A DNA stretch of 64,000 nt from Mycolicibacterium sp. TY81 (GCF_018326285.1 NZ_AP023362.1:1240001-1304000); one strand, 5' to 3'. Shown: positions 12,056 through 22,458, numbered from the stretch's first letter. Program-made: numbers and translations. The notes: a model not told the origin generated them from the letters alone.

Positions 12056-12721
12056 ATGAGTGTCGAGAAATACCTGGTCGGGCCGGTTGTCGTGCTGGCG
12101 GGCGCGGCGCTGATCGCCGGTTGCGGCGGTTCGGACGGCAAGTCCGGGAGTGGTGGCCAGGCCGCGGCGAAGTACGACATCTCGAAGGTCGGCGGTGCCA
12201 AGAGCAGCCTGCCGCCGGGTTACGACCCGATGGATCTGGAGGCCGACACCGTCACGCAGGAGAAGCTGGACGCACCTGGTGTCGGCGCGCTCACCACAAC
12301 TCCGCCGTCGATCGTCACTCCCGCCGAGTGCGCGTCGCTGCTCAAGCCGCTCGCGCCCGCCGGCGTCGGCGCCAAGACCGCGGGCTTCATCGGCAGCAAC
12401 CAGGAGGGCCACACCGTCATCGTGATGGCGGCGGAAGCGGCCGGCACCGTCGGCGAACTCGGCCACGCGGGCTGCGATCAGTTCACCGTCGACTCGACCG
12501 ACGGCGTCACCGCAACGGTCGACCGCGTTCCCGGCCCCGACATCGCGGGCGCCAAGACCATGGGCGTACAGGCGCACATCGCCGCCAATGGCAAGGCCAT
12601 CGAGGAGACCACCTACACCGCCGTCCTGGGGGACAAGACGGTGGCCGTCGTCCAGGCCGACGTCGATCCGCAGGTCGCCAAGGAGTTGCTCGTCAAGGCG
12701 GTCGCGGCGATCAAGAGCTGA
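12056..12721 (+). CDS. Putative lipoprotein in the murD position
   Basis: 221-residue secreted lipoprotein. A short hydrophobic signal ends in the lipobox LIAGC (cysteine near residue 23), followed by a GGSDGKSGSGG linker and a soluble domain with two further cysteines (about residues 89 and 141) that could form a disulfide. The style resembles small mycobacterial lipoproteins (DUF5642 or PknH-sensor-like), but I cannot name the family firmly. The ATG at 12056 is chosen because it starts the signal peptide. It occupies the place where murD normally lies and shows no Mur ligase motif. Confidence 0.7.
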   Translation: MSVEKYLVGPVVVLAGAALIAGCGGSDGKSGSGGQAAAKYDISKVGGAKSSLPPGYDPMDLEADTVTQEKLDAPGVGALTTTPPSIVTPAECASLLKPLAPAGVGAKTAGFIGSNQEGHTVIVMAAEAAGTVGELGHAGCDQFTVDSTDGVTATVDRVPGPDIAGAKTMGVQAHIAANGKAIEETTYTAVLGDKTVAVVQADVDPQVAKELLVKAVAAIKS

Positions 12722-12958
12722 TTTCTCCGACGCCGCGGCCGCCGCGAATGTAACCAGGCGGCGGCAGAACGCGCCGAATCTCGCCGTGACGTCGCATTCG
12801 TGACGGCGCGCCGCTGACCGTGCGCCCGCGGCGCAGTGTCAAGGAGCCACGGGGGCCTCGCGGGCCGTGTGATGAGGGACTCCTGGCAAATCGCCCCATT
12901 CCGGCGACACGCGCCGGATGTGCCACGCCCTGCGGGTGCGACAGGGGAGGATTTTGGG

Positions 12959-13012
12959 ATGCAAGGGACAGTTGTGGTTTCTGTGACCAATGTGAACGAC
13001 GAGGTCGGGTAG
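12959..13012 (+). CDS. Possible 17-residue leader peptide upstream of ftsW
   Basis: ATG at 12959 with a strong ribosome site (GGGGAGG, about 9 bases upstream) opens the frame [17 protein letters not shown] and stops at 13010-13012, four bases before the ftsW ATG. ftsW itself has no comparable ribosome site, so coupling through this peptide is plausible. No homology known to me; expression is unproven. Confidence 0.4.
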   Translation: MQGTVVVSVTNVNDEVG

Positions 13013-13016
13013 TCAC

Positions 13017-14753
13017 ATGCCGGACATCCTTGCAAAGCTGCGCCGGGGCAAAGCCGGCCCGGAAACGCCGCAGGCCCCGGACGAGAAGAACCCGAGCGCC
13101 TCCGACGCCGGCGGCAAAGACGCGGGCAAAGACGCGGGCAAAGACGCGGCCGCGGAGTCGACGGCGAAGGCCGCTCAACCCAAGCGGCAGGGCCCCCGGG
13201 CCCGGTTCGGGGCCTGGCTGAGCCGGCCGATGACGTCGTTCCACCTGGTCATCGCCTGTGCGGCACTGCTGATCACCCTGGGTCTCACCATGGTGCTCTC
13301 GGCCTCGGGCGTGCACTCGTACGACGAGGACGGCTCGCCCTGGACGATCTTCGCCAAGCAGGTGCTCTGGACCGTCATCGGCCTCATCGCGTTCTACGTC
13401 GCGCTGCGGTTGCCCATCGCGTTCATGCGCCGGATGGCGCTGCCGGCGTTCATCGTCAGCCTCGTGCTGATCGCCCTGGTGCTGATCCCGGGCATCGGCC
13501 ACCTGTCCAACGGCGCCCGCGGCTGGTTCGTCGTCGCCGGTTTCTCGATGCAGCCGTCCGAGCTGACCAAGATCGCCTTCGCGATCTGGGGTTCGCACCT
13601 GCTGGCGACCCGCCGCATGCAGCACGCCGGCTGGAAAGAACTGCTGTTCCCGCTGGTCCCCGCGGCGGTGCTGGCGCTGGGCCTGATCGTGGCCGAGCCC
13701 GACCTCGGGCAGACGGTGTCGGTGAGCATCGTGCTGCTCGGCCTGCTCTGGTACGCCGGTCTGTCACTGCGGATCTTCCTGAGCTCCCTGGTCCTGTGCA
13801 TCGGTGCGGCCGCGATCATGGCGGTCTCGGCCGGCTACCGCTCCGACCGCGTGCGGGCGTGGCTGGACCCCGACTCCGACCTGCAGGGCATCGGTTATCA
13901 GTCGCGGCAGGCCAAGTACGCGCTGGCCAACGGCGGCATGTTCGGTGACGGGCTGGGGCAGGGCACCGCGAAGTTCAACTACCTGCCGAACGCGCACAAC
14001 GACTTCATCTTCGCCATCATCGGTGAGGAACTCGGCTTCATCGGCGCCGCGGGCCTGCTGGCGCTGTTCGGCCTGTTCGCCTACACCGGTATGCGCATCG
14101 CCCGCCGGTCGGTCGACCCGTTCCTGCGGCTGCTGACCGCCACCACCACGCTGTGGGTGGTCGGCCAGGTGTTCATCAACGTCGGCTACGTGCTCGGCCT
14201 GCTGCCGGTCACGGGTATCCAGCTGCCGCTCATCTCCGCCGGTGGAACCGCAACGGCCACAACGCTTCTGCTGATCGGCCTGATCGCCAATGCGGCGCGC
14301 CACGAGCCCGAGGCGGTGGCCGCGTTGCGCGCCGGCCGCGACGACCGGATGAACCGGATCCTGCGGTTGCCGCCGCCCGTGCCGTATTCGCCGACCACGC
14401 TGGACTCGGCCCGGGACCGGCTGCGTGGCCGCGGCGACAAGCCGGTCCGCAAGCCTGCCGCCCGGCAGGCCAAACCCACCAAGCCGGCAAAGCCCGCCAA
14501 GGCTGCCCGCCCCACCCGGCAGGCCACCCGGCAGGAGCCGCCGGGCCGGCAGCGCCGGACCGACGCCCCGCGGCGCACGCGACGCACCGAGGAACCGGAC
14601 CGGCGGTCGGACCGCGCCCGCCGAAACCCCGTACCGGCCGACGGTGCCGGACGGCGTGCAAGGCAAAATGGTGACCTCAAGGGTCAACAAAGACGTGACC
14701 CGCGCCGGTCGGACCCGCGGGTCCGCACATTGGAAGGTCAGCGGTACGGGTGA
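13017..14753 (+). CDS. ftsW: Septal peptidoglycan polymerase FtsW (SEDS family)
   Basis: 578-residue SEDS glycosyltransferase polymerising lipid II at the septum with PBP3. A hydrophilic N-terminal extension contains three GKDA repeats from a 12-bp DNA repeat (about 13123-13152). About ten transmembrane helices follow, with SEDS landmarks [24 protein letters not shown] and the [13 protein letters not shown] signature. The C-terminal tail of about 150 residues is basic and Pro/Ala/Lys-rich, a mycobacterial feature thought to contact FtsZ. The stop overlaps the murG GTG. Confidence 0.95.
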   Translation: MPDILAKLRRGKAGPETPQAPDEKNPSASDAGGKDAGKDAGKDAAAESTAKAAQPKRQGPRARFGAWLSRPMTSFHLVIACAALLITLGLTMVLSASGVHSYDEDGSPWTIFAKQVLWTVIGLIAFYVALRLPIAFMRRMALPAFIVSLVLIALVLIPGIGHLSNGARGWFVVAGFSMQPSELTKIAFAIWGSHLLATRRMQHAGWKELLFPLVPAAVLALGLIVAEPDLGQTVSVSIVLLGLLWYAGLSLRIFLSSLVLCIGAAAIMAVSAGYRSDRVRAWLDPDSDLQGIGYQSRQAKYALANGGMFGDGLGQGTAKFNYLPNAHNDFIFAIIGEELGFIGAAGLLALFGLFAYTGMRIARRSVDPFLRLLTATTTLWVVGQVFINVGYVLGLLPVTGIQLPLISAGGTATATTLLLIGLIANAARHEPEAVAALRAGRDDRMNRILRLPPPVPYSPTTLDSARDRLRGRGDKPVRKPAARQAKPTKPAKPAKAARPTRQATRQEPPGRQRRTDAPRRTRRTEEPDRRSDRARRNPVPADGAGRRARQNGDLKGQQRRDPRRSDPRVRTLEGQRYG

Positions 14754-15913
14754 GTGTGAGTTCGGGCCGGAGCGACGGGGGAGGGCCCCGCATCTCGGTG
14801 GTTCTGGCCGGAGGCGGCACCGCAGGTCACATCGAACCCGCGATGGCGGTCGCCGACGCACTGGTGGCGCTGCGGCCCGATGTCCGGATCACCGCCCTCG
14901 GCACGGCCCGCGGGCTGGAGACCCGGCTGGTTCCCGAACGTGGCTACGACCTCGAGTTGATCACGCCGGTTCCGTTGCCGCGCAAACCTTCTGCCGACCT
15001 GGCGCGGCTGCCGCTGCGGGTTCGCGCCGCGGTGCGTGAGACCCGCGACGTCCTCGACGCCGTCCAGGCCGACGTCGTCGTGGGCTTCGGCGGCTACGTC
15101 TCGCTGCCGGCCTACCTCGCCGCCCGCGGTGGGGGACTGCGCCGGCGCCGCACCGTCCCGGTCGTGGTGCACGAGGCCAACGCCAGCGCGGGCTGGGCCA
15201 ACAAGGTCGGCGCCCGCTCGGCGCGCCGGGTGCTGGCCGCGGTACCGGATTCGGGTCTCAAGGGCGGCGAGGTCGTCGGCATCCCGGTGCGCGAGTCCAT
15301 CACCTCGCTCGACCGGGCCGCGTTGCGCGCGCAGGCCCGCGAGTTCTTCGGATTCGCCGACGACGCCCGCGTGCTGCTGGTGTTCGGCGGCTCCCAGGGC
15401 GCGCAGTCGCTCAACCGCGCCGTTTCCGGTGCGGCGAAAAGCCTCGCCGCGCAAGGTGTTTCGGTCCTGCACGCCTACGGCCGCAAGAACACCCTCGAGC
15501 TGCCGGAGCCGGCGCCGGGCGCGCCGCCGTATGTCGGGGTGCCGTACCTCGACCGCATGGATTTGGCTTATGCGGCTGCCGATCTGGCCATCTGCCGGTC
15601 CGGCGCCATGACCGTCGCCGAGGTCAGTGCCGTCGGTCTGCCCGCGGTCTACGTGCCGCTGCCGATCGGCAACGGCGAGCAACGACTCAACGCACTCCCG
15701 GTGGTCGACGCCGGCGGCGGCCTGCTGGTCGACGACGCCGAGCTGACCCCGGACTTCGTCACCGAACGGATCGGAAACTTGATGCGCGACACCGCCGCAC
15801 TGGATCAGATGACGACGGCGGCCGCGCTGGCCGGCCACCGTGACGCGGCCCGGCGGGTGGCGCAGATCGCCCTGGAAGTCGCGGGCGTCGCGGCCGGATC
15901 GGATGCCCGGTGA
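14750..15913 (+). CDS. murG: Lipid II synthase (GlcNAc transferase) MurG
   Basis: 387-residue GT28 glycosyltransferase adding GlcNAc to lipid I on the inner membrane face. The N-terminal glycine-rich loop [29 protein letters not shown] and [10 protein letters not shown], and in the C-terminal half [12 protein letters not shown] and the donor-binding [19 protein letters not shown] are all seen. Start is GTG 14750 within a GTGA overlap with ftsW; the stop overlaps the murC GTG in the same way. Confidence 0.96.
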   Translation: MSVSSGRSDGGGPRISVVLAGGGTAGHIEPAMAVADALVALRPDVRITALGTARGLETRLVPERGYDLELITPVPLPRKPSADLARLPLRVRAAVRETRDVLDAVQADVVVGFGGYVSLPAYLAARGGGLRRRRTVPVVVHEANASAGWANKVGARSARRVLAAVPDSGLKGGEVVGIPVRESITSLDRAALRAQAREFFGFADDARVLLVFGGSQGAQSLNRAVSGAAKSLAAQGVSVLHAYGRKNTLELPEPAPGAPPYVGVPYLDRMDLAYAAADLAICRSGAMTVAEVSAVGLPAVYVPLPIGNGEQRLNALPVVDAGGGLLVDDAELTPDFVTERIGNLMRDTAALDQMTTAAALAGHRDAARRVAQIALEVAGVAAGSDAR

Positions 15914-17361
15914 CGGCGCGGGAGCTGCCACCCGAGCTGGCCCGGGTGCACATGGTCGGTATCGGCGGTGCCGGGATGTCCGGCATCGCCCGGATTCTGC
16001 TGGACCGCGGCGGCCAGGTGTCCGGTTCGGACGCCAAGGAATCCCGTGGTGTCGCGGCGCTGCGGGCCCGCGGGGCCGAGATCCGGATCGGGCACGACGC
16101 GTCGTCGCTGGACATGCTGCCGGGTGGTCCGACCGTCGTGGTCAGCACGCACGCCGCCATCCCCAGGGACAACCCTGAGCTGGTGGAGGCCCACCGGCGC
16201 GGCATCCCGGTGATCATGCGCCCGGTCGTGCTCGCCAAGCTCATGGACGGCTACCGCTCGGTGCTGGTGACCGGCACGCATGGCAAGACCACGACGACGT
16301 CGATGGTCATTGTGGCGTTGCAGCACAATGGTTTTGACCCGTCGTTCGCCGTCGGTGGCGACCTGGGTGAGGCCGGCACCAACGCGCACCACGGCAGCGG
16401 CGACTGTTTTGTCGCCGAGGCCGACGAGAGCGACGGCTCGCTGCTCGAATACACGCCCGACGTGGCGGTGGTGACCAACATCGAGGCCGACCACCTGGAC
16501 CACTTCGGCAGCGTCGAGGCCTACACCGCGGTGTTCGACGACTTCGTGGCCCGGCTGCGTCCCGGGGGCGCGCTGGTGGTGTGCGCCGACGACCCGGGCG
16601 CCGAGGCGCTGGCCCAGCGGTCGGTGGAGCGCGGCGTTCGCGTGCTGCGGTACGGCATGGGTAGTGCGCAGCGCACGGATCTGGAAGCCACGCTGCTGAC
16701 CTGGCAGCAGCAGGGCACCGGCGGCGTGGCCGCCATCCAACTGGCGGGCGAGCCGCACCGCCGGGGCATGCGGCTGTCGGTGCCGGGCAAGCACATGGCG
16801 CTCAACGCGCTGGCCGCGCTGTTGGCGGCCCGCGAGGTCGGCGCGGATCCGGAGGCCGTGCTCGACGGTCTCACCGGGTTCGAAGGCGTGCGGCGCCGCT
16901 TCGAGGCGGTCGGAACCGCTTACGGCGTCCGGGTTTTCGACGACTACGCGCACCATCCCACCGAGGTCCGGGCGACGCTCGAGGCGTTGCGGGCGGTGGC
17001 CGGCACGTCGCGCTCCATCGTGGTGTTCCAGCCCCACCTGTATTCGCGCACACAGACTTTCGCGAAGGAGTTCGGCCAGGCGCTGGATCGTGCCGACGAG
17101 GTGTTCGTCCTCGACGTGTATGCCGCGCGGGAGGCCCCGCTGGCCGGCGTCAGCGGCGCGAGCATCGTCGAACACGTCTCGGCCCCGGTGCATTACGTGC
17201 CGGACTTCTCCGCGGTCGCCGAGCAGGTGGCGGCCAAGGCCGGTCCCGGTGACGTCATCGTCACCATGGGCGCCGGCGATGTCACGCTGCTGGGCCGCGA
17301 GATCCTGACCGCGCTGGAGATCAAGGCAAACCGCGCAGCTCCGGGACGGCCCACGCCGTGA
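15910..17361 (+). CDS. murC: UDP-MurNAc:L-alanine ligase
   Basis: 483-residue Mur ligase adding the first stem amino acid. It opens with the Rossmann-like [14 protein letters not shown], has the ATP loop GTHGKTTTT from residue 122, [10 protein letters not shown] and the C-terminal [18 protein letters not shown] start at 15910 within a GTGA overlap with murG, and again a GTGA overlap with ftsQ. Confidence 0.96.
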   Translation: MTARELPPELARVHMVGIGGAGMSGIARILLDRGGQVSGSDAKESRGVAALRARGAEIRIGHDASSLDMLPGGPTVVVSTHAAIPRDNPELVEAHRRGIPVIMRPVVLAKLMDGYRSVLVTGTHGKTTTTSMVIVALQHNGFDPSFAVGGDLGEAGTNAHHGSGDCFVAEADESDGSLLEYTPDVAVVTNIEADHLDHFGSVEAYTAVFDDFVARLRPGGALVVCADDPGAEALAQRSVERGVRVLRYGMGSAQRTDLEATLLTWQQQGTGGVAAIQLAGEPHRRGMRLSVPGKHMALNALAALLAAREVGADPEAVLDGLTGFEGVRRRFEAVGTAYGVRVFDDYAHHPTEVRATLEALRAVAGTSRSIVVFQPHLYSRTQTFAKEFGQALDRADEVFVLDVYAAREAPLAGVSGASIVEHVSAPVHYVPDFSAVAEQVAAKAGPGDVIVTMGAGDVTLLGREILTALEIKANRAAPGRPTP

Positions 17362-18338
17362 CCGTGGAGGACGGCTCGGGGGAGCCGGCTGCCGAACCTA
17401 TTGCGGCGCAGGACGACACGGTGCCGGGCGAGGTCGCGGCGGAGGTGGCGCCGGACGCGGCGGCAGAAGCGCCCGCGGACGAGGCGGCGCCGGACGCCGC
17501 GTCGGCCGATCCCGCGTCACCCGACTACGAGGGGCCCCGTCGCCGTGCCCGGCGGGAGCGGGAGGAACGCCGCATCGCGCTGGAGCGGGCCAGGGCCCTG
17601 GAGCAGGCGCGTCAGGAGGCCCGGCGCCGGGCGGCGGGCCTGTCCGAGCAGCCGAAGGCGCCCACGCGCGGTGTCATCCGTGGACTGAAGATGTTGCTGT
17701 GGTCGGCGGTGACGGCCGTCGTCGCCGTCACGCTGGGTCTGGTGCTGTACTTCACGCCGATCATGGCGGTCCGGCACACCGTGGTGACCGGTCTGGCGAG
17801 CCTCACCGAAGACGAGGTGAAGGCGGCCGCCGCGGTCAAACCGGACACGCCGCTGCTGCAGGTCAACACCGACGCGGTGGCCGAACGGGTCGCCACGATC
17901 CGGCGGGTGGCCAGCGCCAGGGTGCAGCGGGAGTACCCGTCCACGCTGCGGATCACGGTGGCCGAGCGGGTCCCGGTGGCGGCCAAGGAGTATCCGGACG
18001 GTCCGCACCTGTTCGACCGCGACGGGGTGGATTTCGCGACCGAGCCGCCGCCGCAGGGACTGCCGTACCTCGATGCCGACAATCCGGGGCCGAAGGATCC
18101 GGCGACGCTGGCGGCCCTCGAGGTTTTGTTGTCGCTGCGTCCTGAGGTGTTCAGCCAGGTCGCGCGGGTTGGGGCGCCGTCGGTTGCCGCCGTCACGCTG
18201 ACGCTGAACGACGGTCGTGAGGTCATCTGGGGGACCACCGACCGCACGGAGGAGAAGGCGCTCAAGCTGGGCGCGCTGCTCACGCAGCCGGGGCACACCT
18301 ATGACGTGTCCAGTCCCGACCTGCCCACTGTGAAGTAG
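17358..18338 (+). CDS. ftsQ: Cell division protein FtsQ
   Basis: 326-residue bitopic divisome scaffold. An acidic, Ala-rich cytoplasmic stretch (residues 1-55) is followed by a strongly basic coiled segment ([23 protein letters not shown]), one transmembrane helix (about 112-135) and the extracytoplasmic POTRA and FtsQ domains ([39 protein letters not shown]). GTG start at 17358 overlaps murC. It ends the tightly overlapping block; ftsZ has its own upstream region. Confidence 0.94.
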   Translation: MTVEDGSGEPAAEPIAAQDDTVPGEVAAEVAPDAAAEAPADEAAPDAASADPASPDYEGPRRRARREREERRIALERARALEQARQEARRRAAGLSEQPKAPTRGVIRGLKMLLWSAVTAVVAVTLGLVLYFTPIMAVRHTVVTGLASLTEDEVKAAAAVKPDTPLLQVNTDAVAERVATIRRVASARVQREYPSTLRITVAERVPVAAKEYPDGPHLFDRDGVDFATEPPPQGLPYLDADNPGPKDPATLAALEVLLSLRPEVFSQVARVGAPSVAAVTLTLNDGREVIWGTTDRTEEKALKLGALLTQPGHTYDVSSPDLPTVK

Positions 18339-18454
18339 CTCATCGACTTCCCGTCGCTGTGCTCGTCCGGGCCGAGAAAAATCGCGTGAACTCTCGGCGC
18401 GCCTGCACGGCTGCGGCGCGGCCGCACCCTACCGTTCTGTTTGCGCGGAACAAC

Positions 18455-18492
18455 TTGACATAACTCTAACCCTATGGTTGAGGTTTAGGGTT
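18455..18492 (+). promoter_or_regulatory. ftsZ upstream element: TTGACA box and AACCCTA/TAGGGTT inverted repeat
   Basis: TTGACA at 18455-18460 is a consensus -35. An inverted repeat with arms AACCCTA (18468-18474) and TAGGGTT (18486-18492) separated by 11 bases follows at once, where the -10 would lie. It sits 54 bases before the ftsZ ATG in the 207-bp ftsQ-ftsZ gap. Regulation by a protein binding the repeat is inferred. Confidence 0.5.
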
Positions 18493-18545
18493 TTGATTCG
18501 AGAAGTTTTGCTCAGGACAAACCGAGCCAGGGAGGAAGACGTCAG

Positions 18546-19724
18546 ATGACACCCCCGCATAACTACCTCGCCGTCATCAAGGTGATCGGTGTCGGCGGCG
18601 GCGGCGTCAACGCCGTCAACCGCATGATCGAACAGGGCCTTCGCGGCGTCGAGTTCATCGCGATCAACACCGACGCGCAGGCGCTGCTGCTCAGTGAGGC
18701 AGACGTCAAGCTCGATGTCGGTCGCGACTCGACCCGTGGCCTGGGTGCCGGCGCCGACCCCGAGGTGGGACGCAAGGCCGCCGAGGACGCCAAGGACGAG
18801 ATCGAAGAGCTGCTGCGCGGCGCCGACATGGTGTTCGTCACCGCCGGCGAGGGTGGTGGCACCGGCACCGGTGGCGCGCCCGTCGTCGCCGGCATCGCCC
18901 GCAAGCTCGGCGCGCTGACCGTCGGTGTGGTGACCCGCCCGTTCTCGTTCGAGGGCAAGCGCCGCTCGAACCAGGCCGAGCTGGGCATCCAGGCACTGCG
19001 CGAGAGCTGCGACACCCTGATCGTCATCCCCAACGACCGCCTGCTGCAGATGGGCGACGCCGCCGTCTCGCTGATGGACGCGTTCCGCAGCGCTGACGAG
19101 GTGCTGCTCAACGGTGTGCAGGGCATCACCGACCTGATCACCACGCCCGGCCTGATCAACGTCGACTTCGCCGACGTCAAGGGCGTCATGAGCAGTGCCG
19201 GCACGGCGTTGATGGGTATCGGTTCGGCCCGCGGTGACGGTCGTGCGCTCAAGGCCGCCGAGATCGCCATCAACTCGCCGCTGCTGGAGGCGTCGATGGA
19301 CGGCGCCCAGGGCGTGCTGATGTCGGTGGCCGGCGGTAGCGACCTCGGTCTGTTCGAGATCAACGAGGCCGCGTCGCTGGTGCAGGACGCCGCGCACCCC
19401 GAGGCCAACATCATCTTCGGAACCGTCATCGACGATTCGCTGGGCGACGAGGTCCGGGTCACGGTCATCGCGGCCGGGTTCGACACCGCGGGTCAGAGTC
19501 GTAAGCCCGTCACCTCGGCGGTGCCGGGTGCGACGGCGACGCCGGCTGCTGCCGGTGGCGCGCACCGGGCGCAGACCTTCGGCACGGCGAGCGCCGGCAA
19601 GGTCGGTGCCTTCAACGCCGACCCGGGTACCGTCCCGGCGGCGACCAACGGTGTGACGGTGAGCGTCGGCGGCCGCGGCGACGACGATGACGACGTCGAC
19701 GTGCCGCCGTTCATGAAGCACTGA
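18546..19724 (+). CDS. ftsZ: Cell division GTPase FtsZ
   Basis: 392-residue tubulin homologue forming the Z-ring. The nucleotide-binding loop [17 protein letters not shown] opens the protein, the tubulin signature GGGTGTG is at residues 103-109, and the T7-loop region [11 protein letters not shown] completes the GTPase site of the next subunit. A variable Ala/Gly linker leads to the acidic C-terminal peptide ending DVPPFMKH, which binds FtsW and SepF in mycobacteria. ATG 18546 has a GGGAGGAAG ribosome site. Confidence 0.98.
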   Translation: MTPPHNYLAVIKVIGVGGGGVNAVNRMIEQGLRGVEFIAINTDAQALLLSEADVKLDVGRDSTRGLGAGADPEVGRKAAEDAKDEIEELLRGADMVFVTAGEGGGTGTGGAPVVAGIARKLGALTVGVVTRPFSFEGKRRSNQAELGIQALRESCDTLIVIPNDRLLQMGDAAVSLMDAFRSADEVLLNGVQGITDLITTPGLINVDFADVKGVMSSAGTALMGIGSARGDGRALKAAEIAINSPLLEASMDGAQGVLMSVAGGSDLGLFEINEAASLVQDAAHPEANIIFGTVIDDSLGDEVRVTVIAAGFDTAGQSRKPVTSAVPGATATPAAAGGAHRAQTFGTASAGKVGAFNADPGTVPAATNGVTVSVGGRGDDDDDVDVPPFMKH

Positions 19725-19766
19725 CGGTGACCGAGTGGCGCGGATACGCCGGATAAATTTGTCATC

Positions 19767-20477
19767 GTGACGTTCCGTATCCGCAGAGTGACTACGACGC
19801 GTGCGGGCGGGGTCTCGAAGGCCCCGTTCGACACGTTCAACCTGGGTGACCACGTCGGCGACGATCCAAAGGCCGTGGCGGCCAACCGGACTCGGCTGGC
19901 CGAGGCCATCGGGCACGGCCCGCTGGTGTGGATGAACCAGGTGCACGGTGACCATGTCGAAGTTGTCGAGGGCCCTGGAACTGGAGCCGGGGGAGCCTAC
20001 GACAACACCGACGCCCTGGTCACCGCGACACCGCGGCTTCCGCTCGCGGTGATCACGGCCGACTGTGTGCCGGTCCTGTTGGGTGATGCGCGCGCCGGTG
20101 TGGTGGGCGCCGTGCATGCCGGACGGGTCGGCGCGCAGAAGGGCGTGGTGCTGCGCACGGTCGAGGCGATGCAGAAACTCGGTGCGCAGGTGCAGGACAT
20201 CTCGGTGCTGCTCGGTCCGGCGGTCAGCGGCCGCAATTATGAGGTGCCCTACGAGATGGCCGACGACGTCGAGGCGGTGCTGCCGGGCAGCATCACCACG
20301 ACCGCCCGCGGCACGGTGGGTCTGGACCTGCGGGCCGGCATCGCCAAGCAGTTGGCCGGCTTGGGTATCGAGGCCATCGACATCGACCCGCGCTGCACGG
20401 TCGACGATCCGAATCTCTTCAGCCACCGACGTGGCGCCCCGACCGGGCGGCTGGCGTCGGTGGTGTGGATGGAATGA
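19767..20477 (+). CDS. pgeF: YfiH/PgeF-family (CNF1/laccase-domain) protein
   Basis: 236-residue protein of the YfiH family (Rv2149c position). Conserved zinc-site segments are visible: MNQVHGDHV, ITADCVPVLLGD and GAVHAGRVGAQKGVV, and the C-terminal DPRCTVDDPNLFSHRR. Family members act on purine nucleosides or as peptidoglycan editing factor that hydrolyses misincorporated UDP-MurNAc-L-Ser; which applies here is not visible. GTG start at 19767. The stop overlaps the next gene's ATG. Confidence 0.88.
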   Translation: MTFRIRRVTTTRAGGVSKAPFDTFNLGDHVGDDPKAVAANRTRLAEAIGHGPLVWMNQVHGDHVEVVEGPGTGAGGAYDNTDALVTATPRLPLAVITADCVPVLLGDARAGVVGAVHAGRVGAQKGVVLRTVEAMQKLGAQVQDISVLLGPAVSGRNYEVPYEMADDVEAVLPGSITTTARGTVGLDLRAGIAKQLAGLGIEAIDIDPRCTVDDPNLFSHRRGAPTGRLASVVWME

Positions 20478-21277
20478 CCAGCACGCCGCGCGAGGCCGAA
20501 CTGGCCGCGTCGCTGGCCCGGATTCAGGAGCGGATCGACGCTGCCGCGGCAGCCGCCGGCCGGGATCGGGCCGACATCGAATTTCTTCCGGTGACCAAAT
20601 TCTTTCCGGCGAGTGATGTTGTTGCGCTGTTCGGATTGGGCTGCCGGGCATTCGGTGAATCCCGGGAGCAGGAAGCCTCAGGCAAAGTCGATGAGGTGTC
20701 GGGCGTCTTGTCGGACAAGAAATTGATCACAGCGCCGGGCGAATTGTTGGATGCGTCATCGAACATAGAGTCGAACAATGCAATTCGATGGCACATGATC
20801 GGCCGAATTCAACGCAACAAGGCGCGGGCCGTGGCGCGCTGGGCGGCGGTGGCGCATTCGGTCGATACCGGGCCGTTGATCGCGGCGTTGTCCCGCGGCG
20901 CGGTCGAGGCGCTGGACCAAGGCCGCAGGTCCGAGCCCCTGCAGGTCTACATCCAGGTCAGTCTGGACGGCGATCCGGCGCGCGGCGGCGTCCCGGTGGA
21001 CCGGCCCGATCTGGTGGACGATCTGTGCGCGGCCGCGCACGCGGCCCCGGGCCTGGGTTTGGCGGGCCTGATGGCGATCCCGCCGCTGACCAGCGACGCC
21101 GAGGCGGAGTTTGCGCGGCTGGAGGCTGAATTGCTCAGGGTCCAAACGCAATACCCCCACCGGCTGGGGCTCTCCGCGGGCATGTCCAACGACCTGGAAA
21201 TCGCGGTGCGACACGGGTCAACGTGTGTGCGTGTCGGTACCGCGTTAATGGGACCGCGTCCTCTAACGTCACCATGA
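20474..21277 (+). CDS. PLP homeostasis protein YggS/PLPBP
   Basis: 267-residue single-domain PLP-binding protein (Rv2148c position) that buffers pyridoxal phosphate. The Schiff-base lysine lies in FLPVTKFFP near residue 43; the typical HMIGRIQRNKA and the C-terminal phosphate-binding LSAGMSNDLEIAVRHGSTCVRVGTALMG are present. I start at ATG 20474 (ATGA overlap with pgeF) rather than the ATG at 20465. It lacks the usual VSK triad, having VTK. Confidence 0.9.
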   Translation: MTSTPREAELAASLARIQERIDAAAAAAGRDRADIEFLPVTKFFPASDVVALFGLGCRAFGESREQEASGKVDEVSGVLSDKKLITAPGELLDASSNIESNNAIRWHMIGRIQRNKARAVARWAAVAHSVDTGPLIAALSRGAVEALDQGRRSEPLQVYIQVSLDGDPARGGVPVDRPDLVDDLCAAAHAAPGLGLAGLMAIPPLTSDAEAEFARLEAELLRVQTQYPHRLGLSAGMSNDLEIAVRHGSTCVRVGTALMGPRPLTSP

Positions 21278-21342
21278 GTAGTCACTCCAGTCACACTTAC
21301 ATCACAGTCACCAGACACCACATTCTTAGCTAGGGGCATCCG

Positions 21343-21981
21343 ATGAGCACACTGCACAAGGTCAAGGCCTACTTCGGTATGGCGCCGATGGACGACTACG
21401 ACGACGAGTACTACGACGACGAAGACCGTCCATCGCGCGCCTACCAGGCGCCGCGCCGCCCCCGCGACGAGCGTTTCGAGGACGACGACTACGGCCGTGG
21501 TGAGCCGCGCGGCTACGACGACCGCATGGGCCGCGAATACGAAAGTGCCCCAATGGGTTACCGCGGTGGCTACGACGAGATGCCGGCGCGCGGCCCGCGC
21601 GAGTTCGAGCGTCCGCGCTTCAACACCCTGCGTGGTGCCACCCGTGGTGCCGTCGCCATGGAGCCCCGCCGCATGGCCGAGCTGTTCGAGGCCGGCAGCG
21701 CCCTCGCCAAGATCACGACCCTGCGTCCCAAGGATTACAGCGAGGCCCGCACCATCGGTGAGCGCTTCCGTGACGGCACCCCGGTGATCATGGACCTGGT
21801 GTCGATGGACAACGCCGACGCCAAGCGCCTCGTCGACTTCGCCGCCGGCCTGGCCTTCGCGCTGCGCGGCTCGTTCGACAAGGTCGCCACCAAGGTGTTC
21901 CTGCTGTCGCCGGCCGACGTCGACGTCAGCGCCGAGGAGCGTCGCCGCATCGCCGAGGCGGGCTTCTACAGCTACCAGTAA
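21343..21981 (+). CDS. sepF: Cell division protein SepF
   Basis: 212-residue Z-ring anchor. The N-terminus [21 protein letters not shown] is the membrane-binding amphipathic helix of mycobacterial SepF; a long acidic and arginine-rich linker (about residues 15-115) follows, and the SepF core runs from [16 protein letters not shown] through [23 protein letters not shown] to [11 protein letters not shown]. It binds the FtsZ C-terminal peptide. A hairpin follows the stop. Confidence 0.95.
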   Translation: MSTLHKVKAYFGMAPMDDYDDEYYDDEDRPSRAYQAPRRPRDERFEDDDYGRGEPRGYDDRMGREYESAPMGYRGGYDEMPARGPREFERPRFNTLRGATRGAVAMEPRRMAELFEAGSALAKITTLRPKDYSEARTIGERFRDGTPVIMDLVSMDNADAKRLVDFAAGLAFALRGSFDKVATKVFLLSPADVDVSAEERRRIAEAGFYSYQ

Positions 21982-22001
21982 CACCTGCGCAGCTTCACGC
22001 A

Positions 22002-22032
22002 AGACCCCTTCGGCCCCCGGCCGGAGGGGTCT
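22002..22032 (+). terminator. Hairpin after sepF
   Basis: AGACCCCT (22002-22009) pairs with AGGGGTCT (22025-22032) around a GC-rich inner stem (TCGGCCCCCGGCCGGA). No T-tract follows, as is common for mycobacterial terminators. Confidence 0.65.
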
Positions 22033-22088
22033 GCGTTAGGTAGGCTCGCTCCCAAGCGCCGACAGCAGTCGGCGCTTTTCCCGCGCTA

Positions 22089-22397
22089 GTGAGGTCTGTT
22101 GCATTGACCCTGTTCTTCGACATTCTGGGTTTTGCGCTGTTCGTCTTCTGGCTGCTGTTGATCGCCCGCGTGGTGGTGGAGTTCATCCGCGGATTCAGCC
22201 GGGACTGGCAGCCGAGGGGACTGACCGTGGTGATCCTCGAGGCGATCATGACGGTGACCGATCCTCCGGTGAAGCTGTTGCGGCGCTTGATCCCTCCGCT
22301 GACCATCGGGCCGGTCCGGGTCGACCTGTCCATCGTGGTGCTGCTCATGGTGGTGTTCATCGGCATGCGGCTGTCGTTCGATCAGGTGGGGGCCTGA
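22089..22397 (+). CDS. YggT-family membrane protein (Rv2146c-like)
   Basis: About 102-residue membrane protein with two hydrophobic segments (FFDILGFALFVFWLLLIARVVVEF near the N-terminus; SIVVLLMVVFIGMRLSF at the end) joined by a cytosolic loop with the family motif VTDPPVKLLRRLIPP. YggT proteins are conserved next to sepF and wag31; function is unclear, possibly osmotic or division related. Start is uncertain: GTG 22089 or TTG 22104. Confidence 0.85.
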   Translation: MRSVALTLFFDILGFALFVFWLLLIARVVVEFIRGFSRDWQPRGLTVVILEAIMTVTDPPVKLLRRLIPPLTIGPVRVDLSIVVLLMVVFIGMRLSFDQVGA

Positions 22398-22420
22398 GCG
22401 CGACGTTCCCCTGACCTGCA

Positions 22421-22458
22421 GAAGCGCATTAATTACATTTATGTAATTAATGCGCTTC
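22421..22458. terminator. Perfect AT-rich palindrome between yggT and wag31
   Basis: Two exact 18-base arms (GAAGCGCATTAATTACAT and its complement) flank a TT loop. TTTCGTTTT follows on the plus strand, so it probably ends the yggT transcript. Its AT-rich centre is unusual in this GC-rich genome. Confidence 0.7.

Noticed and set aside
10496..12577. 693-aa minus-strand open frame across murF, mraY and the lipoprotein gene
   Set aside because: Antisense shadow: it crosses three well-supported genes, has no recognisable domain and shows compositionally biased residues. It is not a displaced murD.
13123..13152. 12-bp repeats in ftsW as a regulatory minisatellite
   Set aside because: In-frame GKDA repeats in a disordered cytoplasmic extension; no sign of regulation.
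18429..20651. 740-aa minus-strand open frame opposite ftsZ and pgeF
   Set aside because: Shadow of ftsZ and pgeF, rich in Asp/His/Arg without motifs.
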